Assembly: GCA_024274915.1 (NCBI GenBank)
Contig: JAJSAC010000063.1
Coordinates: forward strand, 1 to 64,000
From: Thermodesulfobacteriota bacterium
Lineage (GTDB): Bacteria; Thermosulfidibacterota; Thermosulfidibacteria; Thermosulfidibacterales; B14-G1
DNA length: 64,000 nt
Direction of reading: 5' to 3'
Below, piece after piece: positions 40,437-49,319 of the stretch. Within the stretch, counting starts at the first letter, position 1, and every line of letters begins with the position of its first letter. The notes under the pieces were generated by a model. That model worked only from the letters and a program-made list of their open reading frames with translations. It ran no database searches and was not told the origin of the DNA. Position numbers and translations under genes: made by a program.

Positions 40437-41726
40437 ATGTTGAAGATCTACAAGGTGGGGGATTTCTCTTTCACCCACTGGTTAGATAGGTTGGAGAGAC
40501 GGGGAGAGGTGTTGGAGTCTCGGGTAGTAGAGGAGGTTCGGGGTATCATTGAGGCTGTCAGGACCAAGGGGGACGAAGCCCTTTTGGAATATACCGAAAA
40601 GTGGGATGATTTTCGGATCTCTTCTCCTCAAGAGTTGATTATAGAGAGGTCCCAGATGGAAGCGGCCTTTCTTTCCCTGCCATCCGAGCTCCGTCTAGCT
40701 TTGGAGAAGGCGTCGGACAGGATCAAGAGGTTTCACGAGGTTCAGAGGGAAAATTCTTGGTTCTTTTGCGAAGAGAATGGCACTATTCTGGGACAGAAGG
40801 TGACCCCTTTGGATAGAGTGGGGGCTTATGTTCCTGGAGGTAGGGCCAGTTACCCTTCTTCTTTATTGATGAATGTGATCCCTGCCCGGGTGGCTGGGGT
40901 CAAGGAGGTGGTGGTTTGTTCTCCCACCCCCAGGGGCGAGGTTAATGAAGCCCTCCTGGGCGCGGCCTATCTGGCCCAGGTGGACAGAATATACAGGGTG
41001 GGTGGGGCCCAGGCCGTGGCTGCCATGGCTTACGGTACAAGGCTCATACCACCTGTGGACAAGATAGTGGGACCGGGCAATATCTATGTGGCCACAGCCA
41101 AAAAGATGCTTTACGGCAAGGTGGACATCGACATGGTGGCTGGTCCCAGTGAGATTCTCGTTTTGGCGGATGACACAGCCCCTCCCTCCTATGTCGCTGC
41201 AGATCTCCTTTCCCAAGCTGAACACGATCCCTTGGCTTCAGCTATTCTCATCACTCCTTCCATGGCATTGGCCGAAGAGGTGGCAAAGGAAGTAGAGAAC
41301 CTTTTGGAGGGGTTGACCACTTCCTCTACAGCTCGGGATTCCCTGGCTGAATATGGAGGGGCAGTGGTGTGTTCTACCCTGGAAGAGGGGATAGATCTGG
41401 TGAATAGGCTTGCTCCCGAGCACCTGGAGATCCTTACCCGGGATCCCTGGGGGGTATTGCCCCTGGTAGACCACGCAGGGGCAATTTTTTTGGGTGTATA
41501 TTCTCCAGAACCCATGGGGGATTACATGGCGGGACCCAACCACGTCCTGCCCACGGGAGGTCGGGCTAGGTTTTCTTCTCCCCTCGGTACCAGGGACTTT
41601 GTTAAGTACTCTAGTGTGATATCTCTGAGTAAAGGGGCTTTCAGAGAGCTGCAGGATGGGGTGGTTACCCTGGCCAGGTGGGAGGGGTTACCTGCCCATG
41701 CAAGGGCCGTGAAGATTAGAGAGTAG
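40437..41726 (+). CDS. hisD: Histidinol dehydrogenase
   Basis: 429 residues. Catalyses the last two steps of histidine synthesis with NAD. Marks are VGAYVPGGRASYPSSLLMNVIPARVAG, VDKIVGPGNIYVATAKK, DMVAGPSEILVLAD, SQAEHDP (zinc ligand His), APEHLEIL and GPNHVLPTGG. It is the only his gene in the window. The 186-bp gap upstream contains no gene or convincing promoter that I can see. PpsA follows after 18 bases. Confidence 0.96.
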   Translation: MLKIYKVGDFSFTHWLDRLERRGEVLESRVVEEVRGIIEAVRTKGDEALLEYTEKWDDFRISSPQELIIERSQMEAAFLSLPSELRLALEKASDRIKRFHEVQRENSWFFCEENGTILGQKVTPLDRVGAYVPGGRASYPSSLLMNVIPARVAGVKEVVVCSPTPRGEVNEALLGAAYLAQVDRIYRVGGAQAVAAMAYGTRLIPPVDKIVGPGNIYVATAKKMLYGKVDIDMVAGPSEILVLADDTAPPSYVAADLLSQAEHDPLASAILITPSMALAEEVAKEVENLLEGLTTSSTARDSLAEYGGAVVCSTLEEGIDLVNRLAPEHLEILTRDPWGVLPLVDHAGAIFLGVYSPEPMGDYMAGPNHVLPTGGRARFSSPLGTRDFVKYSSVISLSKGAFRELQDGVVTLARWEGLPAHARAVKIRE

Positions 41727-41744
41727 AAGGATGGGGAGGAAAAG

Positions 41745-44186
41745 ATGAAATATATCAAATGGTTCAGAGAGATAGGCATGGAGGACTTGCCTCTAGTGGG
41801 GGGCAAGAACGCCTCTCTGGGAGAGATGTTTCGGGCCCTTACGCCCAAGGGGGTGAAGGTTCCCGATGGCTTTGCTATTACGGTGGACGCCTATTGGGAT
41901 ATTCTCGAGCATAACAATCTCAGGGAGAGGATCCAGGAGATCCTGGAGGATCTGGACACCTCAGACATGGAGGATCTGGCCGCCAGGGGAAAGAAGGTGA
42001 GGGACCTTATCTATTATTCCAGTTTTCCAGAGGAGCTGGAGGCGGAGATCAGAGAGGCGTACGAAAGGTTGTGCGAGGAGTATGGTTCCGATACGGATGT
42101 GGCCGTCCGTTCTTCTGCCACGGCAGAGGATTTGCCTGATGCCTCCTTTGCAGGTCAGCAGGACACCTACCTCAACATCAAAGGGGCTGACAAGGTGATA
42201 GATGCCTGTAAGAAGTGTTTTGCTTCCCTTTTTACCAACAGGGCCATCTCTTACCGGCATGATAAGGGTTTTGACCAGTTTAGCGTGGGGCTGTCCATAG
42301 GTATTCAGAAGATGGTTCGTTCTGACCTGGCCTGCAGTGGGGTGATGTTCACCATAGACACAGAGAGCGGATTTAAGGACGTGGTTTACATCACCGCCAC
42401 TTATGGTTTGGGTGAAGTCTTGGTCCAGGGAGAGGTGAATCCCGATGAGTATTATGTGTTCAAGCCCACTCTTTTTAAGGGTTACCGTCCCATTGTGAGG
42501 AAGCAGCTGGGGAAGAAGCAGATCAAGATGATTTACTCTGACAAAGTGGGTACCAAGAGTGTTAAGAAGGTGGTGGTACCTAAGCTGGAGAGGATGAAGT
42601 TTGCCCTCAACGATGACGAGATCCTCAGGTTGGCCCATTGGGCGGTGCTCATTGAGGACCACTATACCCAGAAGGCGGGTTCCCCCCGTCCCATGGACAT
42701 AGAGTGGGCCAAGGACGGCATCACCGATGAGCTTTTCATAGTTCAGGCTCGCCCCGAGACGGTCCATTCCCAGCGGCGTATGGACGTTATGGAGACCTAT
42801 CGTCTAAAGGAACGGGGCAAGGTGCTGGTGACAGGCAAAAGCGTTGGTGACAAGGTGGGCACGGGCAAGGTGAGGGTCATATCCAATGTCAAGGAGATGC
42901 ACAAATTCCAGCCGGGGGAGGTGCTGGTCACAGAGATGACGGACCCCGACTGGGAGCCCATCATGAAGTTTGCCTCGGCCATCGTTACAGATAAGGGGGG
43001 CAGGACCTGCCACGCTGCCATAGTTAGCCGGGAGATGGGGGTGCCCGCTGTGGTGGGCACGGGTAACGCCACAGAGGTACTCATGACCGGTCAAGAGGTG
43101 ACCGTTTCCTGTGCTGAAGGGGATGTGGGATACGTTTATGAGGGTATCCTGGGGTATGAAGTGGACAGGGTGGACCTCAAGGACCTGCCTCGCCCCAAGA
43201 CCAAGATCATGATGAACCTGGGCAATCCCGAGGAGGCCTTCAAGTACTCTTTCGTCCCCAACGACGGTGTGGGGTTGGCCAGATTGGAGTTCATCATCAA
43301 CTCTTACATTAAGATCCATCCCCTGGCCCTGGCTTATTTCCACAGGCTGGAGGAGATTGGGGCCAGGGCGGGAGCCACTCCCGAGCAGATAAAGGATTTG
43401 AAGGCCACCATTGAGGAGATGACTTTGGGGTATCCTAGCAAAACGGAGTACTTTGTGAGAAAGCTGGCTGAGGGTGTGGGCACCATTGCCGCCGCCTTCT
43501 ATCCCAATGATGTGATAGTTCGTATGAGCGATTTCAAGAGTAACGAGTATGCCAACCTCATTGGTGGGTTCCTCTTCGAACCCGAAGAAAACAACCCTAT
43601 GCTGGGTTTCAGGGGTGCCAGCCGGTACTACCATCCCAAGTACAGGGACGGATTTGCCCTGGAATGTAGGGCCATGAGGGTGGTGAGGGACGAAATGGGC
43701 CTCACCAACGTGAAGCTTATGGTACCTTTCTGCCGCACCCCCGAAGAGGGGATCAAAGTGATCGAGGAGATGGAGAAGAACGGTCTTGTCCAGGGAGATA
43801 ATGGTCTTCAGGTCTATGTCATGTGCGAGCTCCCCGTGAACGTGGTCTTGGCCGATGCTTTTTCCGATATCTTCGATGGGTTCTCCATCGGGTCCAATGA
43901 CCTCACCCAGCTGGTCCTGGGGGTGGACAGAGATTCGGAGCTGATTGCCGACATCTTTGACGAAAGAAACGAGGCGGTGAAGCGCATGATTGCCCAGGTG
44001 ATAGAGGTGGCCCATCGATACGATCGGAAGGTGGGTATCTGTGGACAGGCCCCTTCGGACTACCCCGAGTTTGCCCAGTTCTTGGTGGAATGTGGCATAG
44101 ACAGCATATCCCTCAACCCCGACACGGTTCTCAAAGGCACCCTTACCATACTGGAGGCTGAGGGCAAGGGCAAAGTAGTGAGTTGA
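41745..44186 (+). CDS. ppsA: Phosphoenolpyruvate synthase
   Basis: 813 residues. Makes PEP from pyruvate and ATP for gluconeogenesis. N-terminal ATP-grasp part begins LPLVGGKNASLGEMFR, with VRSSATAEDLPDASFAGQQDT; the central phospho-His domain has GGRTCHAAIVSREMGVPAVVG; the C-terminal PEP barrel has FGEL-like MCELPVNVVLADAF and GFSIGSNDLTQLVLGVDRD, with CGQAPSDYPE near the end. Size and motifs indicate PpsA rather than pyruvate phosphate dikinase. Convergent with the HD-GYP gene. Confidence 0.95.
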   Translation: MKYIKWFREIGMEDLPLVGGKNASLGEMFRALTPKGVKVPDGFAITVDAYWDILEHNNLRERIQEILEDLDTSDMEDLAARGKKVRDLIYYSSFPEELEAEIREAYERLCEEYGSDTDVAVRSSATAEDLPDASFAGQQDTYLNIKGADKVIDACKKCFASLFTNRAISYRHDKGFDQFSVGLSIGIQKMVRSDLACSGVMFTIDTESGFKDVVYITATYGLGEVLVQGEVNPDEYYVFKPTLFKGYRPIVRKQLGKKQIKMIYSDKVGTKSVKKVVVPKLERMKFALNDDEILRLAHWAVLIEDHYTQKAGSPRPMDIEWAKDGITDELFIVQARPETVHSQRRMDVMETYRLKERGKVLVTGKSVGDKVGTGKVRVISNVKEMHKFQPGEVLVTEMTDPDWEPIMKFASAIVTDKGGRTCHAAIVSREMGVPAVVGTGNATEVLMTGQEVTVSCAEGDVGYVYEGILGYEVDRVDLKDLPRPKTKIMMNLGNPEEAFKYSFVPNDGVGLARLEFIINSYIKIHPLALAYFHRLEEIGARAGATPEQIKDLKATIEEMTLGYPSKTEYFVRKLAEGVGTIAAAFYPNDVIVRMSDFKSNEYANLIGGFLFEPEENNPMLGFRGASRYYHPKYRDGFALECRAMRVVRDEMGLTNVKLMVPFCRTPEEGIKVIEEMEKNGLVQGDNGLQVYVMCELPVNVVLADAFSDIFDGFSIGSNDLTQLVLGVDRDSELIADIFDERNEAVKRMIAQVIEVAHRYDRKVGICGQAPSDYPEFAQFLVECGIDSISLNPDTVLKGTLTILEAEGKGKVVS

Positions 44187-44200
44187 TTTGTTGTGTTGGG

Positions 44201-44229
44201 GAGGGGGGATAGTCTAGCCTTCCCCCCTC
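44201..44229. terminator. Possible bidirectional stem between ppsA and the HD-GYP gene
   Basis: GAGGGGGGA and TCCCCCCTC form a perfect 9-bp stem around an 11-base loop. No T-tract follows on the plus strand and the right arm overlaps the end of the minus-strand gene, so terminator function is uncertain. Confidence 0.4.
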
Positions 44230-45329
44230 TTCAGACTCTCCAGGACCTTTAGAGTGCTTTTCACCCTCGAGTCTTGGATGGTCTTTTGTATCTCTTGAAT
44301 CTCTGGCAGTGTGTCGAAGAAGGCCTCCACTATGAGAGGGTCGAAGTGTTTGCCAGATTCTCTTTTGATCACTTCCAAGACCTCCTTGTTATCCATGGCC
44401 GGCCGGTAGACCCTGTGAGAAGTGCAGGCGTCGAAAAAGTCTGCCAGGCCACATATACGCCCTTCCAAGGGGATCTCATCTCCCCGAAGCCCATGGGGGT
44501 AGCCTTTGCCGTCCCAGCGTTCGTGGTGGGTGAGGGCCATGGTCTCTGCCATTTTTAATACGGGGTGCTGGGAACCTGAGAGGATCTCTGCACCTATGAC
44601 GGTGTGGCGTTTCATGATCTCGAACTCTTCTTTGCTGAGGGGGCCTTGTTTCAAAAGGATGTTGTCGGGGATTCCTATCTTGCCCACGTCGTGCATGGGG
44701 GAGGCGTAGAGAATTTCTTTCTGTTCTTCCAAGGATAGCCCCATCTCCCGGGCCAGGACCTGGCAGTAACGACTCATTCTCTGGATGTGCTCTCCTGTCT
44801 CGTCGTCCCTGTATTCGGCGGCTCTACCGAGGCGCTGGATGATTTCAAGATAAGCGTTGTCCAGTTTTTTGTAGGCTTCCTGGAGTTCCTGGGTCCTTTT
44901 GTTCACCTCCCTTTCCAGGAGATCCTTTATGCCTTCCAGGTAGTCGTTGTAGGCTTTCACCTTCAGCAGGTTCTTGACTCTGAGAAGGAGTTCTACCCTG
45001 TCTATAGGTTTTACCAGGTATTCATCGGCCCCAACTTCCAAACCCTTGAGCTTGGATTCCCTGTCTCCCAGGGCCGTCACCATGACAATGGGTGTGGTGG
45101 ACAGTTCCTTCTTGGACTTGAGGGTCTTGCATACTTCGAATCCGCTGATGTCAGGGAGCATGATGTCCAGAAGGATGATGCTGGGTTTTTCCTTTTGGGC
45201 TTTTTCTAGGGCTTCTGTGCCTGTTACTGCTTTGGACACCTGGTAGCCCAGTTGTTGAAGAATGGTTTCTAAAAGCATGAGATTGACGGGGTCGTCGTCT
45301 ACCACCAGAATTTTAGTTGGCTCTTCCAT
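44214..45329 (-). CDS. Response regulator with HD-GYP domain (c-di-GMP phosphodiesterase type)
   Basis: 371 residues. Receiver domain (ILVVDDDPVNLMLLETIL, phospho-acceptor in IILLDIMLPDISGFEV, Lys in YLVKPIDRVE), a coiled-coil linker (~125-165), then HD-GYP: SPMHDVGKIGIPDNILLK, MKRHTVIGAEIL, HHERWDGKGYPHGLRGDEIPLEGRI and LADFFDACTSHRVYRPAM. The metal and GYP residues are intact, so hydrolysis of cyclic di-GMP is likely. Its start overlaps the histidine kinase gene by 17 nt, making the kinase its probable partner. Confidence 0.92.
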   Translation of the reverse strand: MEEPTKILVVDDDPVNLMLLETILQQLGYQVSKAVTGTEALEKAQKEKPSIILLDIMLPDISGFEVCKTLKSKKELSTTPIVMVTALGDRESKLKGLEVGADEYLVKPIDRVELLLRVKNLLKVKAYNDYLEGIKDLLEREVNKRTQELQEAYKKLDNAYLEIIQRLGRAAEYRDDETGEHIQRMSRYCQVLAREMGLSLEEQKEILYASPMHDVGKIGIPDNILLKQGPLSKEEFEIMKRHTVIGAEILSGSQHPVLKMAETMALTHHERWDGKGYPHGLRGDEIPLEGRICGLADFFDACTSHRVYRPAMDNKEVLEVIKRESGKHFDPLIVEAFFDTLPEIQEIQKTIQDSRVKSTLKVLESLKRGEG

Positions 45330-46488
45330 CGTGTCCTCCGGTTTTTCTTGGGGGCTGGGGGATTATCATCACAAATCTGACCCCTTTTCCACCCTCTCCT
45401 CGTTCTACCCATACATCCCCCCCATGGGCTGTGACAATCCTCCTCACCAGAGGAAGCCCCACACCCATGCCCTGATACTTCCTGGTGAGGGGGTCTTCCA
45501 GCTGTTTAAAAGGCTCCCATATCTCTTCCATGTATTGGGGGGGGATTCCTATACCCGTGTCCCACACGGATACTTTAATTCCTCCCGGGGCTTCTTCCAC
45601 CTTTATCCCAATCTTTCCCCCTGGCGGGGTGAACTTTACAGCATTGGACAGGAGATGGTGGAGGGCTCTGTGGATCTTTCCCTTGTCAAGGAGGGCTCGA
45701 CCGATTTTTACCTCCTTGACAAGGGAAAGGTTCTTTTCGAGGACTCTTGGACCCAGGGTTTCCAGCACCTTGTCTATCAGGGAAAGGAGATCCACGCTCT
45801 CTAATTTTATCTTCCCTTCTTCTCTTTTCATCTCCCACAGTAGAGTGATATCATTTATTGTATCTTTCATCTCTTGGGCTTTCTCTAAAATGTGGTTCAG
45901 ACATTCTTGGGTGTGGCTTGGTAGCTTGTCTCTCTCTTCTTCCAGTACCTGGGAGAACCCAATTATGCTGTGGAGAGGTGTCCGTAGTTCGTGAGCCACT
46001 CGTTTCATAAAAGTTGCCTGGATCTCCATGTTTTTTTTGAGTTCCCTGATGGTTTCCGAGAGCTCTTCTTCTCGAGCTTGGAGCTGTTGGGAGAGCTCCT
46101 TCTCCCTCCAGATCTTCTCAAGGGATGATGCGAGGATTTCTGCTATGACTTGCCAAATTTCTTCCTCTTCTGGACTCATTTCCCAGGTATTTGATGGTAA
46201 TATTATGAGACTCCCCAGTTGAGTGTCTCCCAGTTTTATGGCGAAATGTCTTCCCTTTTCTGTTTCTTGGGCCTTGTGGAGGAGTTGGGGATTGGAGGGT
46301 GGGAATGTGAAGGTCTCCTTCTCACCCCAGGGGGGGGCCATGATCAGAACCAGGCCTTCAAGACCCAAATCTTCCAGAGGAATGTCTTTGAGGGCGTTGA
46401 GGATCCCCTCCTTTTCTCGGGCCTTGATTATGCGAGAGCAGAGGTTTAAAAGGCTTCTTCCCCTTCTACCAAGAGAAGTTTTTTTCAT
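45313..46488 (-). CDS. Soluble sensor histidine kinase
   Basis: 391 residues without an evident membrane helix, so cytoplasmic. The N-terminal ~130 residues look like a small GAF-type sensor; a coiled coil (~130-170) leads to the H-box VAHELRTPLHSIIGFSQVL, then the ATPase domain with HHLLSNAVKFTPPGG (N-box), VWDTGIGIPP (G1) and GMGVGLPLVRRIVTAHGG (G2). Transcribed with the HD-GYP regulator. A 19-bp perfect inverted repeat lies inside the coding sequence (45676-45729). Confidence 0.92.
   Translation of the reverse strand: MKKTSLGRRGRSLLNLCSRIIKAREKEGILNALKDIPLEDLGLEGLVLIMAPPWGEKETFTFPPSNPQLLHKAQETEKGRHFAIKLGDTQLGSLIILPSNTWEMSPEEEEIWQVIAEILASSLEKIWREKELSQQLQAREEELSETIRELKKNMEIQATFMKRVAHELRTPLHSIIGFSQVLEEERDKLPSHTQECLNHILEKAQEMKDTINDITLLWEMKREEGKIKLESVDLLSLIDKVLETLGPRVLEKNLSLVKEVKIGRALLDKGKIHRALHHLLSNAVKFTPPGGKIGIKVEEAPGGIKVSVWDTGIGIPPQYMEEIWEPFKQLEDPLTRKYQGMGVGLPLVRRIVTAHGGDVWVERGEGGKGVRFVMIIPQPPRKTGGHDGRAN
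45676..45729. repeat. 19-bp perfect inverted repeat inside the kinase gene
   Basis: CTTTCCCTTGTCAAGGAGG and CCTCCTTGACAAGGGAAAG are exact reverse complements separated by 16 bases. In the protein the arms encode SLVKEVK and ALLDKGK-type segments, so the symmetry is not demanded by a protein repeat. Confidence 0.85.
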
Positions 46489-46687
46489 CTTTCCCTTCCT
46501 ATGAAAGATATGCGTTTCCCGTTTTCCAAGTTAGAATACCCCCTTTCTGTTTCCAGTCAATTCCATGTCAGTCAAACGTGGTATCCGGCTTGAGAGGTCT
46601 CTTCAGTTCGCATTTTGTGGATTCTATCCAATTAAAGACTTAAACTCCATCCCTGTGTAAGTACAGAAATTACACACTTTTTCCCAA

Positions 46688-46715
46688 TTGCCAACCCACT
46701 GGTTATAGGTATTAT
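46688..46715 (+). promoter_or_regulatory. Promoter for the NarL-type regulator
   Basis: TTGCCA, 16 bases, TATTAT, about 40 bases upstream of the ATG in an AT-rich stretch. The remaining ~200 bp of this divergent intergenic region show no gene. Confidence 0.5.
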
Positions 46716-46756
46716 GGGGTATCAAAAGTTTTAAATAAATAAATCAAGGGGTCGTT

Positions 46757-47395
46757 ATGGTAAAGGTTATTTTAGTAGACGATCATACGCTTTTCAGAGA
46801 AGGATTGAGGCGCTTGTTGGAGGCGGAGGGAGACATTGAGGTAGTAGGAGAGGCTGAGGAAGGACTGAAGGCCCTTGGTATGGTTAGAGTTTATAGGCCC
46901 GACGTGGCCATTGTGGACATAGCCATGCCTGGGCTCAATGGAATAGAGATCACCAAGCTCCTCAAAGAATCTTCCCCGGAGACCAAGGTGATAATCCTGT
47001 CTGTTTATGATCGTTTGGACTATGTGAAGGAGGCTCGCGAGGCGGGGGCCTCTGCCTATCTGGATAAGGACGTCTCTTCCCAGGTGTTGCTGGATGTTTT
47101 AAGGAGGATTCTGAAGGGAGAGGAGTATTTCCCCCAGTTGGGTGACTTGAGGGGCAAGGAGAGGAAGAGGCAGCTCACTCCCAGGGAAAAAGAGGTGGTG
47201 AAGCTCATCGCCTTGGGTAAGACCAGCAGGGAGATCGCTCAGATTTTGGGTTTGAGTGTTAAAACGGTGAATACCCACAGGAACAACATTATGAGAAAGT
47301 TGGAGATTAAGAATACGGCTGGTCTGGTGAGGTATGCCCTATTCTCGGGCTTGGTCACCCCTTTTGACTTGGGGGAAGAAGAGCTCAATATGTGA
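46757..47395 (+). CDS. NarL/FixJ-type response regulator
   Basis: 212 residues. Receiver domain with ILVDDHTLFREGL, phospho-acceptor Asp in VAIVDIAMPGLNGIE and YLDKDVSS; C-terminal LuxR-type helix-turn-helix with LTPREKEVVKLIALGKTSREIAQILGLSVKTVNTHRNNIMRKL. Transcriptional regulator. It is divergent from the kinase/HD-GYP pair, whose kinase might also feed it, but no dedicated kinase is adjacent on its own strand. Confidence 0.92.
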   Translation: MVKVILVDDHTLFREGLRRLLEAEGDIEVVGEAEEGLKALGMVRVYRPDVAIVDIAMPGLNGIEITKLLKESSPETKVIILSVYDRLDYVKEAREAGASAYLDKDVSSQVLLDVLRRILKGEEYFPQLGDLRGKERKRQLTPREKEVVKLIALGKTSREIAQILGLSVKTVNTHRNNIMRKLEIKNTAGLVRYALFSGLVTPFDLGEEELNM

Positions 47396-47417
47396 AGGGC
47401 CCCTTGGAGGGGCTTTT
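47395..47417 (+). terminator. Terminator after the NarL-type regulator
   Basis: AAGGGCCCC and GGGGCTTTT pair over nine positions (two G-T wobbles) around TTGGA, the right arm supplying a short T run. The stem begins at the last base of the stop codon. Confidence 0.5.
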
Positions 47418-47431
47418 ACCAGTGACAATAG

Positions 47432-47459
47432 GATTGGGCCTTTGCAAGAAGGCCCAATC
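47432..47459 (+). other. Strong 11-bp hairpin before the transaldolase gene
   Basis: GATTGGGCCTT and AAGGCCCAATC are perfect complements around TGCAAG, 79 bases upstream of the transaldolase ATG. There is no T-tract after it, so it is either a second weak terminator or a 5' leader structure. Confidence 0.6.
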
Positions 47460-47537
47460 TTATGGCTCGGCTTTGACACCCCCCTTCACTGTTGCTACTA
47501 AGGTTTGCACCAGAGAATCTAGGGAGGGTGGAATTCC

Positions 47538-48191
47538 ATGAAGTTCTTTCTCGATACTGCGATAGTGGAGGAGATCAGAGAGGCTGTAGGGTGGGGAGTG
47601 GTGGATGGAGTCACCACCAATCCCTCTCTGGTGGCCAAGGCGGGCAGGTCTATGGAAGAGGTGATCCTGGAGATATGTGAGATAGTGGACGGTCCTGTTT
47701 CTGCCGAGGTTCTGAGTCTTACCGCTGAAGAGATGGTACCCGAGGCCCAGAAACTGGCGGCCATCCACCCCAACGTGGTGATAAAGATCCCCATGACGGA
47801 GGAGGGGCTCAAAACGGTTAGTCGCCTTTCTCCATTGGGGGTGAAGACCAACGTCACCCTGGTCTTTTCCGCCAATCAGGCCCTCATGGCGGCCAAGGCC
47901 GGGGCCACCTTTGTCTCTCCCTTCATCGGTCGTCTGGATGACATTTCCCATGAGGGGATGGACATTATTAGAGAGATAGTGCCCATCTTCCAGAATTACG
48001 ACCTGGAAACCCAGGTGATAGTGGCCAGCATCAGGCATCCCCGCCATGTGGTGGAGGCCGCCCTTATCGGCGCCGATGTAGCCACCATTCCCTTCAAGGT
48101 GTTGAAACAGATGGTGAAGCACCCCCTGACCGACATTGGTATTGCTCGTTTCCTGGAGGACTATAAGAAGGCGTTCGGTGAGAAAGACTGA
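47538..48191 (+). CDS. Transaldolase / fructose-6-phosphate aldolase family
   Basis: 217 residues, the small (class I, FSA/TalC) type. [40 protein letters not shown] with the Schiff-base Lys, [12 protein letters not shown] and [11 protein letters not shown] are characteristic. Transfers or cleaves dihydroxyacetone units in sugar phosphate metabolism; the family does not distinguish transaldolase from aldolase by sequence alone at this level. RBS GGGAGGGTGG. Followed by repeat-rich intergenic DNA. Confidence 0.9.
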   Translation: MKFFLDTAIVEEIREAVGWGVVDGVTTNPSLVAKAGRSMEEVILEICEIVDGPVSAEVLSLTAEEMVPEAQKLAAIHPNVVIKIPMTEEGLKTVSRLSPLGVKTNVTLVFSANQALMAAKAGATFVSPFIGRLDDISHEGMDIIREIVPIFQNYDLETQVIVASIRHPRHVVEAALIGADVATIPFKVLKQMVKHPLTDIGIARFLEDYKKAFGEKD

Positions 48192-48358
48192 GAGGTCAAA
48201 GGCTAAGGGCTAGAGACTGAAGGCTAAGGGTTAAGGGCGGGGGGGCAGCGTTCAGAGTTCTATGTTCAGTGTTCTAGGTCCTCTGAACCAGGGGATAAAG
48301 CTTTGAACCTTGGACGTAGAACGTTGAACAAGTGTCATGCTGTTACCCGTTACGTATC
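48192..48358. repeat. Mosaic of short-word repeats between transaldolase and rsmA
   Basis: Three different word types lie side by side: AAAGGCTAAGGGCTAGAG (48192-48240), GTTCAGAGTTCTATGTTCAGTGTTCTAGG with an inverted partner CTTTGAACCTTGGACGTAGAACGTTGAAC (48250-48329), and GTTACCCGTTACGTATCACG (48342-48361). No gene is seen. Confidence 0.7.
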
Positions 48359-48361
48359 ACG

Positions 48362-49189
48362 CTAGGAGAGCCAGCCCCTGGTCACGGCCTCTCTCGCCAG
48401 GGCGATCCACTGGCGGGGGGAGAGTTCCTGGGCTCTCGCCTGGGGAGAGAGGCCCAACTCTTCCTGGAGTTTTTCCCAGTCTCTCCCGGGATGAACCAGT
48501 TTCAAGCTGTTGACCAGAGTTTTTCTACGATGCCGGAACCCCGCTTCCACCAGGGTCTTGAAGGGCTTTTTTAGGGGTCCGAGCTTATCACTCCTCCAGG
48601 TGATTCTCACCACCGCCGAGTCCACGTCGGGGACGGGGCGGAATCAGTGGCGGGACACCCGGTGGACCACCTCAACCTCGTGGGTGGTGGCGAAAAGGAC
48701 GGTGATGAGGGAGTAGTCTTTTGTGCCTGAGGGGGCCGTGAGCCTTTGGGCCGCTTCCCATTGGACCATAATGATCATCTCCCGGTATCGACCCTCCATC
48801 TCCCATAACCTGTAAAGCAAGGGAGATGTGATGTTGTAGGGGAGATTGGCCACCAACTTCTCCGGTGGTAGGTCTTCTATGGGTGTCTTCATTACGTCTC
48901 CTTCAATAAGGTGGAGGGAGGGATGGTTTCCCAGGAACTCCTGGAGGTACCGGTAAAGTCTTGGGTCTTTCTCTATGGCCCATACCTCTGCTCCCCTGGC
49001 CAACAGTCCCCATGTGAGTACCCCGTTTCCCGGCCCCACTTCCAGGATCTTACTCCCTGGAGCGATATGGGAGGCTTCCAGGATGATCTCTCGTATGTTG
49101 TCGTCCACCAGGAAGTTCTGGCCCCACCTTTTGGAAGCCTTGAACCCCTTCTCTTTGAGGGCTCGGTATAGTGAAGTACAACTCTCCAT
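48362..49189 (-). pseudogene. rsmA: 16S rRNA dimethyladenosine transferase interrupted by in-frame UGA
   Basis: Two ORF-track entries (48644-49222 and 48362-48625) are one gene in one frame. The N-terminal part has WGQNFLVDD, ILEVGPGNGVLTWGLL and VANLPYNITSPLLY, the SAM and catalytic motifs of KsgA/RsmA. It stops at TGA (48644-48646) in ...HRVSRH-stop-FRPVPDVDSAVVRI..., where homologues read through with a small residue or Cys. The C-terminal domain then continues in frame for ~90 codons. The preferred start is the ATG at 49189. A nonsense mutation, sequencing error or recoding could each explain it. Full length would be 275 residues, the normal size. Confidence 0.88.
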
Positions 49190-49237
49190 GACAGACCCTT
49201 TATAACCTCCGTTATCCTCCACTGCCTAGGGGTTTTA

Positions 49238-49267
49238 TTGACTTTGGAGAAGGCCCTTTGCTACTAT
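49238..49267 (+). promoter_or_regulatory. Promoter for the carboxylase-mutase operon
   Basis: TTGACT, an 18-base spacer and TACTAT, about 52 bases before the ATG at 49320, followed by an AT-rich stretch. Confidence 0.5.
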
Positions 49268-49319
49268 TTTCCACATTCGAAATTTTAAATTTTTATCTAT
49301 TCTAGGTCAGGGGGGTTCT

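Noticed and set aside
48596-48643. SECIS element supporting selenocysteine at the rsmA UGA
   Set aside because: A CCGCC/GGCGG stem with an inner CGUC/GACG can be drawn, but spacing and apical loop do not clearly match known bacterial SECIS; left as an open possibility only.
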